Shown here piece after piece: positions 17,501-24,988 of a stretch of DNA of 39,957 nt. The DNA is taken from contig CALEZT010000120.1 of NCBI GenBank assembly GCA_937927975.1, positions 1 through 39,957 on the forward strand, given 5' to 3'. Within the stretch, counting starts at the first letter, position 1. The number at the start of each line of letters is the position of its first letter. Position numbers and translations under genes: made by a program. Origin of the DNA: an uncultured Phycisphaerales bacterium (GTDB lineage Bacteria > Planctomycetota > Phycisphaerae > Sedimentisphaerales > Anaerobacaceae). A model generated the notes under the pieces. It was given only the letters and a program-made list of their open reading frames with translations. It made no database searches and was not told the origin of the DNA.

Positions 17501-18848
17501 TACCTTGGACCTCCGCGTAGCTGGAAGCGATATCATTGCTGTCGGTGGTCCCTCCGACAGCGATCGCGTCGATCGCGCCGCTACTGACGACATTGGCATC
17601 GACAGCGCCATCTCCAGGCGGATAGGCGTAGAGACCGAAAGTGTAACCGTACGCCCAGGCCCTGTCGGCGGCCGCGGCGCTGCCGCCCGTTGCGGTCGTG
17701 GCAATGTCGCCGCTGTTGGTCATATCCCCTGTGAACCGCATTCCCCATGCGCCCGCCGTGGCGGCGGCCTCTCTCGTTGCGGTGGCGTCGCCCCCTGTTG
17801 CGGTCACGCCAATCGCCTCGCTGTTGTCAGCGGTGGGAGCGGGGTCCTGGTCGGTTTCGCCCCAGATGCCGCCGGCGAAGGAACTGGCGAAGGCGTGGTG
17901 ATTGGAGGAAGAGGTCCCTGCGATGGCCTCCGCGGTGATCGCGCCGCTGTTAACCAGGTTGCCTGTGACGATGATGCCGTAGGCTTCGGGGTCGGCATAG
18001 GCATAGGCGTAGGTCTCAGCGGTGGCGGTGACGTTTCCGCCGGTGGCGATGGCGACGATGTCGCCGCTGTTGGTCGCGTTCCCCTCGGCCAGAATGCCGA
18101 TGGCGCCGCTGTCTTCGGAGGCATAGGCGGTCGTCTTGCCGGTGCTGGCAAGGACGAGGGTGGCGCCGGAGGCGATTGCCGTGATGGCGCCGGTGTTGTC
18201 CACGTCGCCGGCGGAGATACCCTGGGCGTCGGTCCTGGCGAAGAGACTCGCGTAGCCGATGTTGTCCGGGTCGCCGACCTCCTCCATCGTGCCGGGACCG
18301 CCGGTGGCAGTGACGGTGATCGTCCCGTCATTGTGAACGTTTCCGCTGGTCGAGATGCCGTAGACCCTGGTGTCGGGACCGGTATTGGCGAAGTTGTTGG
18401 CGAGGATGAACGGGGCGAAGACGCCGGTGCTGCCGGTGGCAGTGACGGTCAGATCACCGGAGTTGTCGATGCTGCCCGTGCCTTCGATGCCATAGACCTC
18501 GACCAGCGCGCCGCCCACGACGGTCGCCGTCCCGCCGATGGCGTTGACGTCGATGGCCCCGCTGTTGATCAGATCGATGCCGGCATAGAGGCCGTAGGCG
18601 TAGAACGAGCCGTCTGGATAGTTGGGGTCGCTGTCGCCCCAGGCCCAGAGGTTGATGGTCTCCAGGTTCACATAGGGAATCGGCGTTCCCGGTGCGTAGA
18701 AGCCATAGACGATCGCGCCGTCGTGAAGGCCCGTTTCGTTCACGTCGATCTGCGCCGGCGCGGCGGTGGAGATTGCCACCAGAATCGTCAGCGTCGTCAG
18801 AACCCAGCGTCGTCCCCCTACCTGACCCGCTCTGTCAGTCGGATGCAT
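14574..18848 (-). CDS. Autotransporter 1: long repeat passenger and beta-barrel
   Basis: A 1424-residue surface protein. A signal sequence (hydrophobic residues about 15-33) precedes a passenger built of about two dozen repeats of roughly 40-50 residues, each with a core like V.NTGDITVTATGGTA and an AYGI turn, as expected for a beta-helix. A conserved linker (TLDGDPQDASIYVADHATL) leads to a C-terminal beta-barrel of about 270 residues ending LWLRFGWQF, the terminal Phe pattern recognised by the BAM machinery. The passenger has about three times as many repeats as the two upstream paralogs. Start 18848 is set by AAGGGGAG six bases upstream; earlier in-frame sequence has no signal peptide logic. 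Likely adhesin or surface-layer role, by family inference. Confidence 0.85.
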   Translation of the reverse strand: MHPTDRAGQVGGRRWVLTTLTILVAISTAAPAQIDVNETGLHDGAIVYGFYAPGTPIPYVNLETINLWAWGDSDPNYPDGSFYAYGLYAGIDLINSGAIDVNAIGGTATVVGGALVEVYGIEGTGSIDNSGDLTVTATGSTGVFAPFILANNFANTGPDTRVYGISTSGNVHNDGTITVTATGGPGTMEEVGDPDNIGYASLFARTDAQGISAGDVDNTGAITAIASGATLVLASTGKTTAYASEDSGAIGILAEGNATNSGDIVAIATGGNVTATAETYAYAYADPEAYGIIVTGNLVNSGAITAEAIAGTSSSNHHAFASSFAGGIWGETDQDPAPTADNSEAIGVTATGGDATATREAAATAGAWGMRFTGDMTNSGDIATTATGGSAAAADRAWAYGYTFGLYAYPPGDGAVDANVVSSGAIDAIAVGGTTDSNDIASSYAEVQGIVGGGDVTNEGDIQATALAGTAHGGQTVDAYATVRGISTYRGDVANSGAIDVNAAGGTATGTTDAEVSALAAAYAIHATGDIDNSGALTVHAAGGSATAETGVTIANVEAHGIFTHGQVLNTGDITVTGTGGQATTDSSPPSGASAYAYAYGIDSGADAANEGNLVVSATGGAAASSFNAVAHAIAYGILSNGHVANTGDATVTALGGVADAADEHNAYAEASGYGILALAGNVENTGYLAVTVTAGTATSQEDAEADVDAYGILSGGDVANSGDFVVVAVGGTASGPENADAGIDADGIRTDGNVGNSGAIAVTATGGTTTSALDGRSELDVLVSGIVAGGAIDNTGDISVTAMGGTGRGPGEVDAGVNAWGLYSYSGAGVANTGDITVTATGSTADNGDASTYLNVYAVAIQAAAIDNTGAITVTATGGHMVEGNDEASTNVSVFGLRSDMVRNTGAVTVTAAGATAGGLDVIDEEVFACGIAGASVENAGAVTVAATTEAGSDTYAIGIDLYGDGTLTNTGAVRAFADTAYELRAGYGTTTLVGMYNVTLDGDPQDASIYVADHATLVLNNATLTVTEVAGETLWDTPYRLFEVDPEGAVAGRFGTVQAINPDATAVYYTQGTANAADDRVALTYDPQASEAVQAATVEKHLISQPIDIVQRHMTGALLHDVLHPGASGLLADAGPAERSMILGHTESHADNGVFVEPYYSRLRHDANPLGYRANLSGFAAGYERRIDTTLIALHMGYGRANIDYTGVGYSANREDQDVLTGGLSGLTLWHDWTFRYGLAGFYGSHDYKGLTGLSLTETEKGSTNSYGAAASALVGRLLRRGSHALLPEAGLNYLWSHRQRYTTDASDPAWDTTYSSLDDHDLQAEAALHWLCGFTCKDVHVAPLASIGVRHLLTDGETSIQQSVPGAAPVSIPSERDRTAMTLAGSVALTKASHTLSLAYDGEYSPDARRHSLWLRFGWQF

Positions 18849-18877
18849 CGTTACTCCCCTTTCTGCAAGAACTTCAA

Positions 18878-18902
18878 GGAACGGGAAGATGCCTTCCGTT
18901 CC
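18878..18902 (-). promoter_or_regulatory. Hairpin in the 5' leader of autotransporter 1
   Basis: GGAACGGGAAG (18878-18888) pairs with CTTCCGTTCC (18893-18902), one bulged base, about 30 nt upstream of the ribosome site in the transcribed leader. It could affect mRNA stability or translation. The other two autotransporter leaders do not show the same hairpin. Confidence 0.4.
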
Positions 18903-18962
18903 AAGAAGAACACAAGGTGAATGTTCGGATGCTCTCGCCCTCGAATCGTGCGATTGCATGGC

Positions 18963-18990
18963 ATTATGACGGATACCCCGTCGGCGTCAA
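18963..18990 (-). promoter_or_regulatory. Promoter of autotransporter 1
   Basis: On the minus strand: TTGACG (18990-18985), 16-bp spacer, CATAAT (18968-18963), leaving a leader of about 110 nt. The upstream paralogs have TTGACA/TATGAT boxes at comparable distance. Confidence 0.6.
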
Positions 18991-19013
18991 GGGGTATGGA
19001 TCAGCCGAGCCAA

Positions 19014-19050
19014 AGAAAATGAAAAGGGGCAACCACGGAAGGTCGCCCCT
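19014..19050 (-). terminator. Terminator of autotransporter 2
   Basis: On the minus strand AGGGGCGACC and GGTTGCCCCT (10-bp arms, one G-T pair) form a hairpin at 19050-19025, followed by a T-rich run (TTTTCATTTTC). It lies 45 bp after the stop codon and just before the promoter of autotransporter 1. Confidence 0.75.
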
Positions 19051-19094
19051 GGAAATCCGATAGAATGTGAAACGTGCGTGCGGTTCTGCGGTCC

Positions 19095-21551
19095 TCAGAA
19101 CCTCAGTCTGAACTTCATCCAGAAGTTGTGCTGCTCGATGTCGGAAGAATACTCTCCGTCGTAGGCGAGGGTCAGGGCTGTCCTGCGGCTTCGAATCACC
19201 ACGGAGGTGGCCAGGGCGACTGCGGTTTCGTCCATCTCGTCTTGCACCTGCACGCGGGCGGCGCCGGGGATGGACTGCCAGATCTCGGATTCTCCGTCGG
19301 TGAGCAGTTGGTGCAGGGCGACGGAGGCGGCCGGTGTAATCTGGAGCTTTTTGTATCGGTAGAGGCTCTGCCAGTGCAGGGCCGCCTTCGCCCAGACGTC
19401 GTGCTCGTTCAGAGTCGAGTAGGTGGTGTCCCAGGCGGGATCGGTGGCCTCGGTGGTGTAGCTTTCGCGGTGGACCCAGAGCCAGTTGGCGCCGACCTCG
19501 GGCAGGAAGACGTGCTTCTTGTGTTTGAAGGTCCGTCCGACCATGACCAGGCCGGTGCCGCCGTAGCTGTCGTAGGAGGCGGATTCGGACTCGGTCAGTC
19601 CCAGGCCGGTGAGTCCTCGGTAGTCGTGCCAGCCGTGGAAGCCGCTGAAGCCGTAGCGCAGGAGCCAGGGCCGCCATCGGGTCATGCCGCTGAAGCCGCT
19701 GGTGACGACGCCCTGGTCTTCGGTGTTGGCGTTGTAGCCGGCGCCGGTGTAGTCGATGTTGGCCTTTCCATATCCGACGTGCAGGCCCAGGAGGCTGCTG
19801 TTGACGCACTGGCTGTATCCGCCGGAGACTCCGGTCATGCCTGCATTGTAGCCGAGGGGGTCGTTATCCCGTTTGATGTAGGAGTAATGCGGCTGGAGGA
19901 ACGCGCCGCCGGAGCGTTGGCATGCGGTGAGTCCCTGTGTGGTGTCGCCGGCGTCGTCGTCTTCGGAGGGTTCGTCGAGTTCGTCCAGGGCGAGCATGTC
20001 GTACATGAGGTCCGAGGTCATGTGCTGGTTGATGGCATAGGGGGCCATTCCGACCATGCGTCTTTGGACGGTGGCGGAGGCGAGGGTCTCAGAGTGCTGG
20101 GGCTCGTAGCCCAGGGCCACGGTGTCGTCTGCGGCGTTGGCGGTTCCCTGGGTGTAGTAGGTGGCGGTGACGTCGGGATTGACCGCCTCGACGGCGTCGA
20201 AGCTCCCGGTGACGCTGCCATCTCCGGCGACGCCGAAGAGTCGGTATTGGGTGTTCCACTGGGTGGCGCCTGGGTCGCTGCCGACCACCTCGGTGACGGT
20301 CAGCAGGGCGTTGTTCAGGTTCAGCGTCCCGCCGTTGCCGACGAAGATGGAAGGGGTCGATGGGTTGCCGTCGAGGGTGACGTTGTAGGTGTTGACCAGC
20401 CGGGTGGTGCCGTTTGCGACATACAATTCGTAGGCGCTGTCGCCGAAGGCGCGGATCGTTCCGGTGTTGGTCAGGTCGCGGACGCCTTCGCCGCCGCCCA
20501 TATAGATGCCGTAGGCTTGTGAAACGATGAAGCCCTCGTTCTGTGCGGTGACGGTGATGTTGCCGCTGTTGTTTACATTGGCGCCGCCAAGGCTGACGAT
20601 GCCATACGTCGTGGCCGGTTCGCTGCCGCTGCCGCTGGAAAGGACGGTCCCCCCGATGGCCGTGGCGACAATGTCGCCGGAGTTGGTTATGGCGCCGCCG
20701 GTGCTGGTTATGGCCTGGGCGATGGCGTTAGCCGCGGTGTTGGTGCTGCCGTCGGCGGTGCCTCCTGTGGCCAGCACGGTCAGGTTTGCCGTGTTCTGGA
20801 CGCCGTCGTCCCCATAGAGGCCGAAGGCGATGGCATGGGCGTGGGCGCTGGGGGTTTCGCCGCTGGATAACGCGGTGCCTCCTGTGGCGCTGACGATGAT
20901 CTGGCCATCGTTGATGACGTTGGCGGAGGTGTACAGGCCGTGGGCCACGCCTTGGGCGTCGGCGGACGTGCTGTTGTCGCTGGCGGTAGCCGTACCGCCC
21001 GAGGTGGAGACATCGATCGTGCCGGTGTTGGTGATGGTCTCGTCGGTGGAGATGCCGTCGGCAACCGCATAGGCCTGGGCCGCGAAGCCGTCGGCCTCGG
21101 CATTGCCACCCTGGGCCGCCACGGTGATGTTCCCGCTGTTGGTGATCTCGGCGCCCCTGTCGAGAAACCCATAGATGCCGTGACTATCCACGATCGCATA
21201 GGCTGGGCCTTCATCGGAATAGGCATTGCCGCCGACGCCATCGACATCGATCGCGGCCTGGTTGGTCAGGCTCGCGCCCGTGCTGATGCCGTAGATGCTG
21301 AAGTTGACATTGGTGTACAGGCTGGAATTGATCTCGCCCAGTCCGAGCACGTTGATGATCGTGCTGTTGGTCCAGGGGGTCGCGTAGAGCCTGGCATCGA
21401 TGCCGTAGATGTCGTCGCCACCATGCAGACCGGGAAAAGTCTGTCCCGAGGCGGCTGTGGCCAACAGGCCGAGTGCGAGCAACACCGTCCAGACGGATTG
21501 TCGCCGACGAAGGAACCGCAGGGGAGGCACGACTTGTGTGGCGAACCGCAT
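19095..21551 (-). CDS. Autotransporter 2: short passenger and beta-barrel
   Basis: An 818-residue paralog. A signal sequence is followed by a passenger with about eight repeats of the ITNSGNITV/AYGI kind, the conserved linker (TLDGNPSTPSIFVGNGGTL) and a beta-barrel ending FWMKFRLRF. Bases 19441-20246, covering the passenger-barrel junction and most of the barrel (about residues 436-703), are identical to 22119-22924 in autotransporter 3. The barrel has two cysteines (TACQRSGG and YSQCVNSS) that could pair. AAAGGA lies eight bases before ATG 21551; another in-frame ATG at 21560 touches the ribosome site and is less likely. Surface adhesin role is inference. Confidence 0.85.
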   Translation of the reverse strand: MRFATQVVPPLRFLRRRQSVWTVLLALGLLATAASGQTFPGLHGGDDIYGIDARLYATPWTNSTIINVLGLGEINSSLYTNVNFSIYGISTGASLTNQAAIDVDGVGGNAYSDEGPAYAIVDSHGIYGFLDRGAEITNSGNITVAAQGGNAEADGFAAQAYAVADGISTDETITNTGTIDVSTSGGTATASDNSTSADAQGVAHGLYTSANVINDGQIIVSATGGTALSSGETPSAHAHAIAFGLYGDDGVQNTANLTVLATGGTADGSTNTAANAIAQAITSTGGAITNSGDIVATAIGGTVLSSGSGSEPATTYGIVSLGGANVNNSGNITVTAQNEGFIVSQAYGIYMGGGEGVRDLTNTGTIRAFGDSAYELYVANGTTRLVNTYNVTLDGNPSTPSIFVGNGGTLNLNNALLTVTEVVGSDPGATQWNTQYRLFGVAGDGSVTGSFDAVEAVNPDVTATYYTQGTANAADDTVALGYEPQHSETLASATVQRRMVGMAPYAINQHMTSDLMYDMLALDELDEPSEDDDAGDTTQGLTACQRSGGAFLQPHYSYIKRDNDPLGYNAGMTGVSGGYSQCVNSSLLGLHVGYGKANIDYTGAGYNANTEDQGVVTSGFSGMTRWRPWLLRYGFSGFHGWHDYRGLTGLGLTESESASYDSYGGTGLVMVGRTFKHKKHVFLPEVGANWLWVHRESYTTEATDPAWDTTYSTLNEHDVWAKAALHWQSLYRYKKLQITPAASVALHQLLTDGESEIWQSIPGAARVQVQDEMDETAVALATSVVIRSRRTALTLAYDGEYSSDIEQHNFWMKFRLRF
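19441..20246. repeat. 806-bp identical tract, copy A
   Basis: Compared base by base with 22119-22924 at a constant offset of 2678; no mismatch found. The first mismatches are at 19440 and 20247. Outside it the two genes diverge quickly, with synonymous and amino-acid changes. Confidence 0.95.
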
Positions 21552-21651
21552 CGCATCCATCCTTTCACAGAAAAAGGGAGTATGATTCAAGGCTTCGGGA
21601 GAAGATGACACGCTTTCTCCAACTCCGTCGCCAAAGGCGATCAGATCCTAT

Positions 21652-21678
21652 ATCATAGTTCTCTTTCGGGGTTGTCAA
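21652..21678 (-). promoter_or_regulatory. Promoter of autotransporter 2
   Basis: On the minus strand: TTGACA (21678-21673), 15-bp spacer, TATGAT (21657-21652), about 100 nt upstream of the start. The -35 box touches the T-run of the preceding terminator, so the units are packed end to end. Confidence 0.65.
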
Positions 21679-21721
21679 CAAAAAAGAAACATCCGCCGGC
21701 CCTGCGTGGAGCCGGCGGATG
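21678..21721 (-). terminator. Terminator of autotransporter 3
   Basis: Perfect 11-bp arms CATCCGCCGGC (21690-21700 on the plus strand) and GCCGGCGGATG (21711-21721), a 10-nt loop and a T-run on the minus strand (TTTCTTTTTTGTTG). Classic intrinsic terminator 50 bp after the stop codon. Confidence 0.9.
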
Positions 21722-21772
21722 CGATGTGATTTGCGGGCGATTCCTCGCCGCACCGGGTTGTGGGCGGGCCGA

Positions 21773-24253
21773 TCAGAACCTCAGTCTGCACTTGACCCAG
21801 AAGTTGTGCTGCTCGATGTCGGAGGAGAAATCGCCGTCGTAGGCGAGGGTCACGGCGGTTCTGCGATTGCGGATCACCACGGCGGTCGCCAGGGAGAGGG
21901 CGGTTTCGTCCATCTCGTCTTCGACCATGACGCGGGCCGCGCCAGGCACCGACTGATAGACCTTGGACTCTCCGTCGGTGAGCAGTTGGTGAATGCCGAC
22001 CGACGCGGACGGGGTGATCTGCATTTTCTTGTATCGGTAGAGGCTCTGCCAGTGCAGGGCGGCCTGGGCCCAGACGTCGTGCTCGTCCAGCGTCGAGTAG
22101 GTGGTGTCCCAGGCGGGGTCGGTGGCCTCGGTGGTGTAGCTTTCGCGGTGGACCCAGAGCCAGTTGGCGCCGACCTCGGGCAGGAAGACGTGCTTCTTGT
22201 GTTTGAAGGTCCGTCCGACCATGACCAGGCCGGTGCCGCCGTAGCTGTCGTAGGAGGCGGATTCGGACTCGGTCAGTCCCAGGCCGGTGAGTCCTCGGTA
22301 GTCGTGCCAGCCGTGGAAGCCGCTGAAGCCGTAGCGCAGGAGCCAGGGCCGCCATCGGGTCATGCCGCTGAAGCCGCTGGTGACGACGCCCTGGTCTTCG
22401 GTGTTGGCGTTGTAGCCGGCGCCGGTGTAGTCGATGTTGGCCTTTCCATATCCGACGTGCAGGCCCAGGAGGCTGCTGTTGACGCACTGGCTGTATCCGC
22501 CGGAGACTCCGGTCATGCCTGCATTGTAGCCGAGGGGGTCGTTATCCCGTTTGATGTAGGAGTAATGCGGCTGGAGGAACGCGCCGCCGGAGCGTTGGCA
22601 TGCGGTGAGTCCCTGTGTGGTGTCGCCGGCGTCGTCGTCTTCGGAGGGTTCGTCGAGTTCGTCCAGGGCGAGCATGTCGTACATGAGGTCCGAGGTCATG
22701 TGCTGGTTGATGGCATAGGGGGCCATTCCGACCATGCGTCTTTGGACGGTGGCGGAGGCGAGGGTCTCAGAGTGCTGGGGCTCGTAGCCCAGGGCCACGG
22801 TGTCGTCTGCGGCGTTGGCGGTTCCCTGGGTGTAGTAGGTGGCGGTGACGTCGGGATTGACCGCCTCGACGGCGTCGAAGCTCCCGGTGACGCTGCCATC
22901 TCCGGCGACGCCGAAGAGTCGGTACTGGGTGTCCCACAAGGTGGCGTCCGGATCGCTGCCGGCCACCTCGGTGACGGTCAGCAAGGCGTTGTTCAGGTCC
23001 AGAGTCGCGCCGTCGTCGACGAAGATGGAGGGGGTGTCGGGATCGCCGTCGAGGGTGACGTTGTAGGTGTCGACGATTTGAGTGGTGCCTCCGGCGAGGA
23101 ACAGTTCATAAGCGCTGTCGCCGAAGGCGCGGATCGTTCCGGTGTTGGTGACCCCGTTGATGCCCTCGCCGTGGTTCATGTGGATGCCGTGGGCGTACGA
23201 TTCAAAGCCGGGTTGTGCGGTCGCGGCGACGGTGATGTCGCCGCTGTTGATGACGCGGTCGGCGGTTCGAATGCCGTATGCGATGGCTTCGGCGGAGACG
23301 TCGCCCTCGGAATCGGCGATTCCCCCAACGGCGGTGACGTTGATGCTCCCTGTGTTGTTCACCTCTCCGAAGGAGCCATAGATGCCGTAGGCCTCCGCGC
23401 GGGCGTCGGCAGGACTGTCGGACGCCTGGGCATTGCCTCCGGTGGCAAGCACGGTGATCGCCCCGGAGTTTTCACCGCCACCGTAGGAATAGATGCCGAA
23501 CGCCTCTGCGTACGCGTACACGCCGGAGTAACCCTCGCTGCCGCCATAGGAGGTGACGTCGCCTCCTCCGGCGGTTACGGTGATATCTGCGGTGTTGAAC
23601 ACGATGCCGTTGGCGTAGAGACCGTAGGCTCTGCCGAAGGCGTTGGTCGAGGCGCCGAAACCGTAGTCGATGACCGCGGTGCCGCCGAGGGCCGAAACGT
23701 CGATCAGGCCGCTGTTGGTCAGGGTATAGTTGGCGGAGATGCCGTAGGCCGAGGCAAAGGCGTTGGTTGAGCCTTCGGTGCTTTCCGCACTTCCTGCTCG
23801 AGCACGCACGGTGATTGCGCCGCTGTTGGTGACCGCCGCGCCTCCCCAGGGATCGCCGAAGATGCCATAGGCATGGACATTCGCGCTCGCGTCGTCGTAC
23901 TGGGAGACGACGTTGCCGCCGACTGCGTTGACGTCGATCGCCGCCAGATTGGTCAGATCCTCGCCGGAGAAGATGCCGTAGGCGTAGAACGCGACGTCGG
24001 AGTAGAGGTTGGGATCGGTCTCGCCCCAGCCCAGCACGCTGATGATCTGGCTGTTGGTCCAGGGGGCGGAGAAGTCGGTTCCGTCGATGCCGAAGATGCT
24101 CTCGCTGTTGTGCAGACCGGTTTCATTGACGTCGATCGGTCCCTGGCCCAAGGCCGCGCCGGTCAACAGCAGGGCCACCAGCATCGCCGTCCAAAGGGGC
24201 GGTCGCCGATTCAAAACACCTACGAAAGTCAGGGGATTTACCAAAGACCGCAT
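21773..24253 (-). CDS. Autotransporter 3: short passenger and beta-barrel
   Basis: An 826-residue paralog with a signal sequence (about residues 17-36), a passenger of about eight repeats (LTNSGLIDVSALGGTA, VINSGDITVAATA), the linker TLDGDPDTPSIFVDDGATL and a barrel ending FWVKCRLRF. The mature N-terminus (PIDVNETGLHNSESIFG) is close to that of autotransporter 1, while the barrel is close or identical to autotransporter 2, so its two ends have different nearest relatives. The start architecture, AAAGGA plus eight bases plus ATGCGGT, matches autotransporter 2. A cysteine in the last strand is unusual. Surface role by family inference. Confidence 0.85.
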   Translation of the reverse strand: MRSLVNPLTFVGVLNRRPPLWTAMLVALLLTGAALGQGPIDVNETGLHNSESIFGIDGTDFSAPWTNSQIISVLGWGETDPNLYSDVAFYAYGIFSGEDLTNLAAIDVNAVGGNVVSQYDDASANVHAYGIFGDPWGGAAVTNSGAITVRARAGSAESTEGSTNAFASAYGISANYTLTNSGLIDVSALGGTAVIDYGFGASTNAFGRAYGLYANGIVFNTADITVTAGGGDVTSYGGSEGYSGVYAYAEAFGIYSYGGGENSGAITVLATGGNAQASDSPADARAEAYGIYGSFGEVNNTGSINVTAVGGIADSEGDVSAEAIAYGIRTADRVINSGDITVAATAQPGFESYAHGIHMNHGEGINGVTNTGTIRAFGDSAYELFLAGGTTQIVDTYNVTLDGDPDTPSIFVDDGATLDLNNALLTVTEVAGSDPDATLWDTQYRLFGVAGDGSVTGSFDAVEAVNPDVTATYYTQGTANAADDTVALGYEPQHSETLASATVQRRMVGMAPYAINQHMTSDLMYDMLALDELDEPSEDDDAGDTTQGLTACQRSGGAFLQPHYSYIKRDNDPLGYNAGMTGVSGGYSQCVNSSLLGLHVGYGKANIDYTGAGYNANTEDQGVVTSGFSGMTRWRPWLLRYGFSGFHGWHDYRGLTGLGLTESESASYDSYGGTGLVMVGRTFKHKKHVFLPEVGANWLWVHRESYTTEATDPAWDTTYSTLDEHDVWAQAALHWQSLYRYKKMQITPSASVGIHQLLTDGESKVYQSVPGAARVMVEDEMDETALSLATAVVIRNRRTAVTLAYDGDFSSDIEQHNFWVKCRLRF
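22119..22924. repeat. 806-bp identical tract, copy B
   Basis: Partner of 19441-20246; first mismatches at 22118 and 22925. It covers the end of the passenger and most of the barrel of autotransporter 3. Confidence 0.95.
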
Positions 24254-24357
24254 CTCATCCGTCCTTTCTTTACGAAGCCAACCAACCGTACCCGAGGGGG
24301 CGGGAGAATAGGAACGCGGTTCACCCGCTCATCGGTCCACGTGTCCGATTGTGTGAC

Positions 24358-24385
24358 ATCATAATTTCCGACGCATCGTTGTCAA
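24358..24385 (-). promoter_or_regulatory. Promoter of autotransporter 3
   Basis: On the minus strand: TTGACA (24385-24380), 16-bp spacer, TATGAT (24363-24358), about 105 nt upstream of the start. This is the strongest match to the sigma-70 consensus among the three autotransporter promoters. Confidence 0.75.
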
Positions 24386-24469
24386 CGCAAAAGAGACGCC
24401 GCCCGGGCCCTGGGACAGGAGACTTCTCGCACCCGTCGTGGAGGCGACGCCGGGAGGGTTGCAGAAAAT

Positions 24470-24850
24470 CTAGGGAACGCTGGGGCGGTTGCGACCGCAA
24501 CAACGGCGTCGTCGGGGACCGGCGTCGCCTTCCCGACGGCACGGCGGATCCTGCGAAGTCGCGACCTCCACCGGGCCGCCCTGGATCAGGAGGGCCTTGC
24601 CTTGGACGAGGGCGTCGGCGACCTTGGCCCTGGCCGCATCGAGGATTCGTCCGAAAGTCTGTCGCGACACGTTCATCCGTTCGGCCGCCTGCTCCTGGTA
24701 GAGACGCTCGCAGTCGGCCAGGCGGATCGCTTCGAACTCATCGACCGACAGCTCGACGCATTGAAGTTGCGTCATGGGAATCCCGCGGGGTTTGTAATAG
24801 GTGACCTGGGGTATCCCCGCCACGCGTCGGCATTGTCTGGGTCTAGGCAT
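24470..24850 (-). CDS. DUF134 (UPF0251) helix-turn-helix protein
   Basis: A 126-residue protein of the DUF134 family. It opens with the signature MPRPRQCRRV, then the conserved IPQVTYYKPRGIP segment, and a sigma-region-4-like helix-turn-helix (LSVDEFEAIRLADCERLYQE then QAAERMNVSRQTFGRILDAA), followed by AKVADALVQGKALLIQGG. Members are small DNA-binding proteins, often in anaerobes and next to metal- or redox-related genes; targets are unknown. The C-terminal tail beyond residue 95 is Arg- and Cys-rich and not conserved in the family. No strong ribosome site is seen upstream. It is divergent from the histidine kinase gene. Confidence 0.85.
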   Translation of the reverse strand: MPRPRQCRRVAGIPQVTYYKPRGIPMTQLQCVELSVDEFEAIRLADCERLYQEQAAERMNVSRQTFGRILDAARAKVADALVQGKALLIQGGPVEVATSQDPPCRREGDAGPRRRRCCGRNRPSVP

Positions 24851-24988
24851 GCGGCCGATTGTAATCCGACTCTTGGAGGAGGAGAAGCAGGTCTGTTCGA
24901 AAAACAGTCTGCCATTTTCCCTCGCACCTTCTATAATACAGCGAAGACAGGTAATCCGTTTCTTCTGTTCGCATTCGACGAGGTGGTC

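Noticed and set aside
15800..18700. Regular repeats with variable intervals, considered as a CRISPR array
   Set aside because: Units are diverged, in frame and translated into a beta-helix pattern; there are no identical direct repeats and no cas genes.
15801..18920. A 1039-codon plus-strand open frame antisense to autotransporter 1
   Set aside because: It mirrors the repeats of the real minus-strand gene; the minus strand has signal peptide, promoter, ribosome site and barrel. Long antisense frames are common in GC-rich repeat genes.
21719..23770. A 683-codon plus-strand open frame
   Set aside because: Antisense to autotransporter 3 and identical over the duplicated tract to a frame antisense to autotransporter 2.
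24391..24469. Terminator for the DUF134 gene
   Set aside because: GC-rich with a GCCCGGGC palindrome and a TCTCTTTT run on the minus strand, but I could not draw a convincing long stem.
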